Assembly: GCA_946631075.1 (NCBI GenBank)
Contig: CAMOZS010000060.1
Location: 1 to 8,503, forward strand
Reading direction: 5' to 3'
DNA length: 8,503 nucleotides
From: an uncultured Bacillota bacterium
GTDB lineage: Bacteria > Bacillota > Clostridia > Peptostreptococcales > Anaerovoracaceae
The first letter of the stretch is position 1; each line of letters opens with the position of its first letter. The notes below the pieces were generated by a model, which searched no databases, had not been told where the DNA came from, and worked only from the letters and a program-made list of their open reading frames with translations. This document shows positions 1 to 5,423 of the stretch, piece after piece. The translations under genes were made by a program, and so were the position numbers.

Positions 1-2
1 AT

Positions 3-41
3 GTCATGATCTACGATGTTCGCGGAGGATCTGATCATGAC
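3..41. repeat. Perfect 9-bp inverted repeat downstream of the adhesin gene
   Basis: GTCATGATC at 3-11 is matched by GATCATGAC at 33-41, with 21 bases between. It begins 37 bases past the stop codon of the adhesin gene, a usual place for an intrinsic terminator, but any T-run would fall outside the window, so this cannot be settled. The rest of bases 1-77 shows no gene. Confidence 0.4.
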
Positions 42-77
42 TTGTCGTTTTCAGTACGAAGACATTTGACCCTTATG

Positions 78-3000
78 CTAAACGATCCTTCTTCGGGCGG
101 CGAGCAGGGTCCCGCAGCCGAGGAGCAGGATGCTTCCCAGCAGGTAGATCCAGGTCGTGCCCGGTCCGCCGGCCGAGGGCAGCTCGATCCCCGCCGTGTT
201 GATGATGGTGATCGTCCACTCATCCTTGCCTTCGGTCTTGGTGACACTTCCGACGTTCGTCTGATTTCCGACCGCCAGCTTGCTGATGACGATGTCTCCG
301 TCTGCGGGGACCGTGACTTTGATCAGTCCTCCCAGGGATTCATAGCCCGGCGGTGTGTCGGTCTCTTCGATCAGATAGGTTCCGACCGGCAGTTTGCCCT
401 CGAAGAAGACACCCGTGGTTTTATCCGAAGTCAGCCCGGAAAGCTCGACGTCTCCAGCCTTTGCGATCTGATCCTTCTGGTCCAGATCATCGCCTTTAGC
501 AGTGTAGATCGTGAATACGGCGCCGCCCAGGGGCTTCTGGGTGCCGGAGGGATCTGTGTTATTGACGCCCACCTTCTTCAGGATGATCGGCCTGTCCCTG
601 GGAACGACCTGATTGCTGATCGTCACCTTGCCCTTGTCCTGCAGGCCGCTGCTCTGACCGGAATAGACCGCGGTATAATCGCTTCCCGGATCGTCCTCCA
701 CGACGTAATAGGTGTACAGGGTGCCGTCTTCATCCTCCACTTCGATCGGGATGTTCACGCTCCAGAGGTGATCATTCCCCACCGGCGTGGGAAGACGGCC
801 GATGTCTGTTTCGTATTCTGTCAGGATGTTGCCCTGATTGTTCGGCTGACCCAGCTCAGTGATATCCAGATCCTCCATGAGTTTATCCAGGGTCAGATCA
901 GTGGATGTGATGCCGGAGGAGGCAGGCGCTTTAAGCCGCCCCGCCTTCTTTGCCGCCACTGAGCGGGTCGTTTTCGCTGACCGGCCGCCGACATTTGCCG
1001 CGGAGGCAGAATAATAATCCTGAGGGATCATGTACCAGCCGCCGCTATCAGGAGTCGAGGATGCCTTCGGAGCAGATGACCATTCATTGCCGTTGGTCCT
1101 CACATAGTAATTACCATCGGTTCCTTTGACAAGTGTCCCCTTGGCAAGCTTCGCCTGCACATCGCCGGTATTGCTCCCGTAGATCGAAGCAGCATCAGAA
1201 ACTGTTCCGTTCAGTTTCACCGTCACGCCCCATCCTTCGACACCGGCCGGACCATTAGCCGCGTTTCCGGAATCCAGATTTCCATAATTTTTGACGATCA
1301 CCCAGTAATCGTTTCCGTCTTTGAAGATCCCGGAGCAGTTGACCTGGCCTCCGCCGTATGGCCACTGGTAGTCATCGATTTTGATCGGAGTCCCCGGATA
1401 CAGATCCTGCGCCTCTCTGCTTTCGCTTTTATCGCAGCGGCTGCAGGTCCTCGTCTCATTTCCGTTGCCGTCACTGATCCAGTCGGTCCAGTCGTGGCCC
1501 AGGGGCGCGATGATCGTATCGCTCTCAGTGATCTGGTGGGCCGCCTGATCGTCGGAGAAGAGTGCTCCGTCCTTGCTGCAGCGGTAATATTCGATGCTCC
1601 CCTGGGTCTCGCATCCCGCCTCGATCGCCTCGACTTTCACCAGGTTTCTGGCATGCTCATGCTCCAGGGCTTTCAGTTCCACCGTTTTCGTATGAGAAGG
1701 ATCGTATTCGCACACATAGGTCACCGATCCGGGAGCATCTTCCTTCGGTTCGACCCGTTTAGTCTCCGTCCAGCTGTGGATGTGCCGCAGCTGATAGACT
1801 TTGAAGGTGATCTCTTCCGGATGACCGGTCAGATCCCGGCCCTTCTCGTCCAGCCATTTTTTCTCGACGGTGATCTTGCCCTTGGGCTTCTCCCTGTTGT
1901 CTACTTCATATTCAAAGACATTGTCTTCCGACACCTCCAGCCTTTGGGCGGATGCTCCCGATGCGGCCGAGCCGTCTTTATCCAGCAGGGTGATGGTCGG
2001 AGTCAGGATGATCCTGCCCCCTTCCTCTTTCTTGGTCAGGGTCACCAGCCATTTGTCGTCGGATTTCCAGTAACCCTCTGCCCCGACGGTTTCCTCCAGG
2101 ATGTAATTCCCTTCGGTCAGGCCTTCGAAAGTCAGTGCTCCGGACGCTCCCGATGCTCCCGTTTTGGCGGATGCTCCCTCGATGGGCGTCCACTTGCCGT
2201 TTTTCTTCACCGCGTGGGTCAGCTGGAACTGTACCCCGGCCAGGGCTGTCTTCTTATTGTTCTTGTCGACGCCCTTCTTGTTTACCTTCAGATCCAAAGG
2301 CTGGACCGGTCCGTTGGTGAAGTTGAAGAACTTCGTGTCGGGATCTTCCACTGTGTATGTGTCGTCCGTATAACGGACCTTTTTCAGATCATACTTGGCG
2401 TAGGTCTGCCCGTCGGTCCCGGTCATCATCGTCTTTCTGACCGTTCCTGTCCAGTAGTAGACCCTGCTGTCGTAGGTGATCCCGTCCTTGACGAATCCGC
2501 CGGCATTTCTGACTTCCTCCGATGCCTGGGCCCAGCTGATTCCGTCGGCGTTGACCGCGTCATCAGGAACCAGCTCCCGGATCATGTAGCGGTAGGTGGA
2601 GGGATGGCCTTCATCGCAGGCCTTCATTTCTTCCGCGGAGATATCCGCTTCGCCGAAGTTGATGTTTCCATCTTCAGTGACGCCGGTAATGAAGGAGGTG
2701 TAGCCCGCCTTGTCACCTTCCGGCCCGTGATGCCGCTTCTGCGGATTTCCGACGGTCCCATCCCCCGCTTCTGTACCACCCTTGGGCATGATGGCCTGTT
2801 TCGAAGCATCCAGTCCCGAATCGTTGTAACGGCCGTCCAGCCCGATCAGCTCAAACTGGAACTGGTTCCTCTTCAGGATATCGTCCTCCGATTTGCCGTA
2901 ATAGGATTTGTGGGCGGTGAAATCAGCAGTCGAGATCAGATTGTAGTGGATGTACAGGTTGGACTCGCCGCCGCCCCGTTCCAGATAGAACATATCAAAC

Positions 3001-5198
3001 GTATGATAGGATCCATCCGCGAACGTATCGGGGGTCCCGTCTCCGTCCACGTCTTTCCAGTCAGCCGGATTCAGGTTTTCCTCACCCTTGGCCTTGACAA
3101 ACTGCTGGTAGATCGTTGTTTCGTATTCGATGAGCTCAAATCCGGGGCCATGAGCGGTGTGATTCGGATCCTTTTTGCCGGAGACCGTCACCTTGCCTGT
3201 CGCGAAGTTGATGTCGATCTCCGTACGGTTGTGGATGCCTCCGCCGTCGCCGACCAGGACTCCGTCGATGTACAGCCAGGTATCATCGTCGCCGGAGAAC
3301 TCGAACTGCATGTCCTTGTACTCGCCTTTGGGATTCAGCACCTGTCCGCCTGCCGGAACGGAGAACCGGGTCTTCATATGCATGCCCTGCCAGTACTGTT
3401 TCTGACCGAAGGGCCAGAAGCCTCTTTCTTCCGTGTCAGAGGATGTCTGCCTGGTCAGGGTAAATTCTTTGGATGACTTATCGAAGGCCGCCTGATAGTC
3501 CCGGCTGTCATAGGTATAATATCCTTCTTTATCAACGTACAGGAGCTTGTCGGCCCCGGCGTAGCTTGCCTTGCCGGCGTGGGCTGCCCCATCGCTGGGA
3601 TCGAACAGATACTGCAGTGACTCACCGTTGGTCCCCAGAGAACCCGGTTTATTGGTCAGCTTGGGATATCCGTTTTCCAGCTGATCCTCCACGATCCCCT
3701 GCCGGGGGTTGGCGTTCATGGTATAGCTGTTCAGCCCCTTGGTGACCTGGCTCCAGTTGGTCCCGGTGTTGGTCCAGCCGTCACTGGTCTCCTGAGTCCA
3801 GTTATTGATAGCTCCATCGTAGACGGTGTGAGCGTAGGCCGGGCTGAATTTCAGGGCGTGGCCATGGGCCGAATCTTCTTCTCTGGCATTGATCCCCGCG
3901 TTGTTTCCTCCGGTTCCCCGAAGAGGCTGATCCCATTTCAGGCCATCGCCGTCGGTACCTGCCGACTTAAAACCCGGCCAGGCCAGGCGGCCGTAGATAT
4001 CGCTGGCGCTCTCTCTGGCGTGCAGACCATCATCGACCCAGTAATCGAACAGATCGAAAGTCGTCCCCGACGGATTGGTAATGGTATCCACCGTCACCCC
4101 GTCATCCTTCATGGGCGCGTCCTGGGCGTCAGTCACCGCGATCTCGATCGCGCTGCCGTCCTCCAAAATGATGGTCAGAGCCTCCTGACTGTCGAAGGCC
4201 TTCAAACTGACCAGAGCCCAGTCTCCCGCCTCGTATCTGTGTTCTTTTTCATTCCACTGATGGAGCTCCTGCTCCGACTTCCAGATGTCCCTTTCCTGAA
4301 GGAAATGGTACTTCAGTTTCAGATCCCATAAATTGGAATCCTCTTCCGCCTTGCAGACCCGAAGCAGCTGCGGATCGGAGAACTCAACCTTTTCGACCCT
4401 TGACAGGAATTCCCCCGGATCCCTGGCGATATGAAGCTTGCCGACCAGTTCCTTCAGGCTGATCGCGTCCTCCCCCTTCATGCGGAAGGTATAGGTCTCT
4501 CCATCGACGTCGTAGCTGAAGTCGACGGTGTAGACCAGAGCGTATACGCTGAAGCTGTCTGCTGCAAAGGCTGTGCTTCTCAGTTTGCCCTTCTGCAGAT
4601 CGAAGGCCACGCTTTCGGGATCCAGCATTTCAGGACCGTTTTCACCGAAATGAACGATCCGGAGATGGTCCGCATCGCTTGCCTTGATCGCCTTGTCATA
4701 GGAAATGGTGACATCCACCGGTGCTCCCGGTTCCACCGGAGCACCGTCCGACAGGAGAGTAATGTCGTAGAAACGGGCGAATTTCAGTTCTTTGACTGCA
4801 TCGCCGCCCTCCTGTGCCTGCACTGTCTGCAGGGCTTCTTCACAGAGGGCATCGTAATCCTCTCCGCTCTGTTCGATCTCGCTGACCGTAAGTTCTGTGT
4901 CCTCCGGCAGACCAGCCTTTGGACTGTAATCTGCGGTAACAGCGTAGCCGTCCCCGTCAAAGGTGAGGGGTCCCTCCTGGGCCTTCGCCTCTTCGGATCC
5001 GGTCTGTTCTGTCTGTGAAGGGAGATCGATCCCTCCCTGCCGGGCTGCTTCCTGCTCGTCCAGGGTCATGGCCGGAAGGATCAGCAGATAGGTGGTAATG
5101 AAAACGACCGCTGCGGAAAGCATCATTAGCAGCGGCCGGTGTTTCTTTATTGAATTAATAAGCGCGTCTCTGAAACGCTGGTGTCGATTCTCATTCAT
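78..5198 (-). CDS. Large fibro-slime / CnaB wall-anchored surface adhesin (1706 aa, complete)
   Basis: This is a sortase-anchored extracellular adhesin, probably displayed on the wall or as a pilus tip. Order of parts: basic N-terminus and membrane segment (about 21-43, ending LILPAMTLD); two beta modules (about 80-225, with 'ARFYDITLLSDG'; about 226-360, with 'VSLKAFDSQEALTI'); a PA14-like fibro-slime region (about 370-760, core 'FEFSGDDDTWLYIDGVLVG' at 633-650); an FctA-like pilin isopeptide domain (about 757-962, E875, N962); a SpaA bead (965-1100; K974/K975, E1036, N1101); a CnaB bead (1104-1534; K1113, E1501, N1529) interrupted by a roughly 290-residue insert; a second SpaA bead (1535-1668; K1542, E1612, N1667); and the sorting signal LPSAG at 1673-1677, followed by a hydrophobic stretch and RRRIV. 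The start is firm: an in-frame TAA lies 12 bases upstream, and TAAGG precedes the ATG by 10 bases. Domain names are from recognised motifs; ligand and substrate are unknown. It is much longer than a usual backbone pilin. Confidence 0.95.
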   Translation of the reverse strand: MNENRHQRFRDALINSIKKHRPLLMMLSAAVVFITTYLLILPAMTLDEQEAARQGGIDLPSQTEQTGSEEAKAQEGPLTFDGDGYAVTADYSPKAGLPEDTELTVSEIEQSGEDYDALCEEALQTVQAQEGGDAVKELKFARFYDITLLSDGAPVEPGAPVDVTISYDKAIKASDADHLRIVHFGENGPEMLDPESVAFDLQKGKLRSTAFAADSFSVYALVYTVDFSYDVDGETYTFRMKGEDAISLKELVGKLHIARDPGEFLSRVEKVEFSDPQLLRVCKAEEDSNLWDLKLKYHFLQERDIWKSEQELHQWNEKEHRYEAGDWALVSLKAFDSQEALTIILEDGSAIEIAVTDAQDAPMKDDGVTVDTITNPSGTTFDLFDYWVDDGLHARESASDIYGRLAWPGFKSAGTDGDGLKWDQPLRGTGGNNAGINAREEDSAHGHALKFSPAYAHTVYDGAINNWTQETSDGWTNTGTNWSQVTKGLNSYTMNANPRQGIVEDQLENGYPKLTNKPGSLGTNGESLQYLFDPSDGAAHAGKASYAGADKLLYVDKEGYYTYDSRDYQAAFDKSSKEFTLTRQTSSDTEERGFWPFGQKQYWQGMHMKTRFSVPAGGQVLNPKGEYKDMQFEFSGDDDTWLYIDGVLVGDGGGIHNRTEIDINFATGKVTVSGKKDPNHTAHGPGFELIEYETTIYQQFVKAKGEENLNPADWKDVDGDGTPDTFADGSYHTFDMFYLERGGGESNLYIHYNLISTADFTAHKSYYGKSEDDILKRNQFQFELIGLDGRYNDSGLDASKQAIMPKGGTEAGDGTVGNPQKRHHGPEGDKAGYTSFITGVTEDGNINFGEADISAEEMKACDEGHPSTYRYMIRELVPDDAVNADGISWAQASEEVRNAGGFVKDGITYDSRVYYWTGTVRKTMMTGTDGQTYAKYDLKKVRYTDDTYTVEDPDTKFFNFTNGPVQPLDLKVNKKGVDKNNKKTALAGVQFQLTHAVKKNGKWTPIEGASAKTGASGASGALTFEGLTEGNYILEETVGAEGYWKSDDKWLVTLTKKEEGGRIILTPTITLLDKDGSAASGASAQRLEVSEDNVFEYEVDNREKPKGKITVEKKWLDEKGRDLTGHPEEITFKVYQLRHIHSWTETKRVEPKEDAPGSVTYVCEYDPSHTKTVELKALEHEHARNLVKVEAIEAGCETQGSIEYYRCSKDGALFSDDQAAHQITESDTIIAPLGHDWTDWISDGNGNETRTCSRCDKSESREAQDLYPGTPIKIDDYQWPYGGGQVNCSGIFKDGNDYWVIVKNYGNLDSGNAANGPAGVEGWGVTVKLNGTVSDAASIYGSNTGDVQAKLAKGTLVKGTDGNYYVRTNGNEWSSAPKASSTPDSGGWYMIPQDYYSASAANVGGRSAKTTRSVAAKKAGRLKAPASSGITSTDLTLDKLMEDLDITELGQPNNQGNILTEYETDIGRLPTPVGNDHLWSVNIPIEVEDEDGTLYTYYVVEDDPGSDYTAVYSGQSSGLQDKGKVTISNQVVPRDRPIILKKVGVNNTDPSGTQKPLGGAVFTIYTAKGDDLDQKDQIAKAGDVELSGLTSDKTTGVFFEGKLPVGTYLIEETDTPPGYESLGGLIKVTVPADGDIVISKLAVGNQTNVGSVTKTEGKDEWTITIINTAGIELPSAGGPGTTWIYLLGSILLLGCGTLLAARRRIV
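81..182 (-). other. Sortase sorting signal LPSAG of the 1706-residue adhesin
   Basis: Residues 1673-1706 hold LPSAG, then GGPGTTW, a hydrophobic segment with one cysteine (C1695), and the basic tail RRRIV. It has the standard three parts of a sortase substrate, but the fourth motif residue is Ala in place of Thr. LPxAG variants are known sortase substrates in other Firmicutes (for example SasD and SasF of Staphylococcus aureus). Confidence 0.9.
124..172 (-). repeat. 49-bp direct repeat in the anchor region, copy in the 1706-residue adhesin
   Basis: These 49 bases match 5476-5524 in the neighbouring gene with a single mismatch (159 against 5511), at a synonymous glycine codon. They encode the part of the sorting signal from the two glycines after LPSA to near the end of the hydrophobic segment. 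Identity drops at once on both sides, so this is a sharply bounded block, not general gene similarity. Confidence 0.9.
894..1784 (-). other. Large insert with His/Cys repeats inside a CnaB bead of the adhesin
   Basis: Residues about 1139-1435 lie between the first half of a CnaB bead ('KITVEKKWLDEKG', 'ITFKVYQ') and its second half ('LWSVNIPIEVEDEDG', 'YYVVEDD'). The first part (1139-1265) has about three degenerate copies of an H-x-W ... C ... C pattern: H1141/W1143 with C1163; H1180/H1182 with C1196 and C1207; H1235/W1237 with C1252-x-x-C1255. The second part (about 1266-1395) is rich in Gly, Asn, Tyr and Trp and looks like a small beta domain. It closes with an Ala/Lys/Ser linker (about 1395-1430). 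Confidence 0.65.
2919..3386 (-). other. PA14-like fibro-slime domain core in the adhesin
   Basis: Residues about 605-760. The run 'FEFSGDDDTWLYIDGVLVG', the following 'GGIHNRTEIDINFATG' and the closing 'HTFDMFYLERGGGESNLYI' are the hallmarks of the fibro-slime family, a PA14-like beta-barrel often tied to carbohydrate or surface binding. The paired aspartates at 637-638 resemble the metal-binding DD of PA14 lectins. It carries an extra 'DVDGDGTPD' loop at 716-724. This is the best candidate for the binding head. Confidence 0.8.
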
Positions 5199-5208
5199 GT
5201 CGGTATAG

Positions 5209-5213
5209 CCTTA
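5209..5213 (-). promoter_or_regulatory. Ribosome binding site of the fibro-slime adhesin gene
   Basis: Minus strand TAAGG lies 10 bases before the ATG at 5198. It is a modest Shine-Dalgarno match with a slightly long spacer. The same bases hold an in-frame TAA, which rules out any longer N-terminus and so fixes this ATG as the most upstream start. A later start at M25/M26 would cut into the membrane segment. Confidence 0.55.
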
Positions 5214-5250
5214 TATCGTAAATCATCATTAATGTCACTGCTATACATAA

Positions 5251-5259
5251 ACTATACCA
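5251..5259 (-). promoter_or_regulatory. Extended -10 promoter for the fibro-slime adhesin gene
   Basis: Minus strand reads TGGTATAGT, an extended -10 (TGn then TATAGT, one mismatch to TATAAT). The -35 position 17 bases upstream reads CGGTCA, which matches TTGACA at only three positions, as expected for a promoter that relies on the extended -10. Transcription would begin near 5244, leaving a leader of about 45 bases. A second, poorer -10-like TATAGC lies just downstream. Predicted from sequence only. Confidence 0.5.
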
Positions 5260-5262
5260 CAT

Positions 5263-5324
5263 GAAAAGAAAACTGACCGAACGGCATGTGCCTATTTCAT
5301 GACTTTCGTGACATTCGGCCAGCT
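5263..5324 (-). terminator. Candidate intrinsic terminator of the upstream surface-protein gene
   Basis: On the minus strand the arm AGCTGGCCGAA (5324-5314) pairs with TTCGGTCAGTT (5281-5271) over 11 bp with two G-U pairs, and is followed by TTCTTTTC. The loop is long (32 bases), which weakens the call. It sits about 100 bases past the upstream stop codon. Its T-run falls in the spacer between the -35 and -10 positions of the next promoter, so stop and restart of transcription would be packed together. Confidence 0.4.
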
Positions 5325-5404
5325 AAAAGCGTTGAAATATCAACGTTCTTGGACTGCTCTTCCCCTTCTTCAAGGATCGTAGCTGCATCAACCTCTTCGA
5401 TCAT
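5297..5404 (-). CDS. Possible 35-codon small ORF between the two surface-protein genes
   Basis: An ATG at 5404 follows the stop of the upstream gene by 19 bases and has AAAGG six bases upstream (5411-5415), a spacing fit for translation coupled to the upstream gene. The product would be acidic in its first half (MIEEVDAATILEEGEEQ), then more neutral, ending LAGRMSRKS; it has no membrane segment and I recognise no family. The frame stays open upstream of the ATG into the end of the surface-protein gene, so it could equally be a chance ORF or the remnant of a longer gene. Its second half overlaps a hairpin and the left arm of the candidate terminator, which argues against strong coding constraint. 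Confidence 0.2.
   Translation of the reverse strand: MIEEVDAATILEEGEEQSKNVDISTLLAGRMSRKS
5325..5345 (-). terminator. Weak hairpin with short T-run after the upstream gene
   Basis: Minus strand reads CGTTGA-TATT-TCAACG, a perfect 6-bp stem with a 4-base loop, followed by C and TTTT. It is short and only half GC, so it would be a weak terminator by itself; it may work with the larger hairpin just downstream, be a protein binding site, or be chance. Confidence 0.25.
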
Positions 5405-5423
5405 TTCCAGCCTTTGCGCCGGT

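Larger units (their letters stand above)
5199..5423. other. Intergenic region between the two surface-protein genes
   Basis: This 225-bp gap is clearly more AT-rich than the flanking coding DNA. Read on the minus strand it holds, in order: a possible small ORF, a 6-bp hairpin with four T, a longer 11-bp hairpin ending in a T-rich run, an extended -10 promoter, and the ribosome binding site of the 1706-residue adhesin. This suggests that the adhesin gene can be transcribed on its own rather than only as the tail of an operon. No mobile element or RNA gene is seen. Confidence 0.7.

Noticed and set aside
1494..3476. 660-codon open frame on the plus strand
   Set aside because: It lies wholly antisense to the adhesin gene, whose protein has many recognisable domains. 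The product has no coherent domain, and long antisense frames are expected opposite GC-rich genes.
3660..3674. 'YPKL' at adhesin residues 511-514 as a pilin motif
   Set aside because: It lies in the 'GIVEDQLENGYPKL' segment typical of the fibro-slime family, not at the end of an N-terminal pilin domain, so it gives no support for a backbone pilin.
3828..5018. Plus-strand frames at 3828-4331 and 4431-5018
   Set aside because: Both are antisense to the N-terminal beta modules and fibro-slime lead-in of the adhesin, with no ribosome site context or recognisable product.
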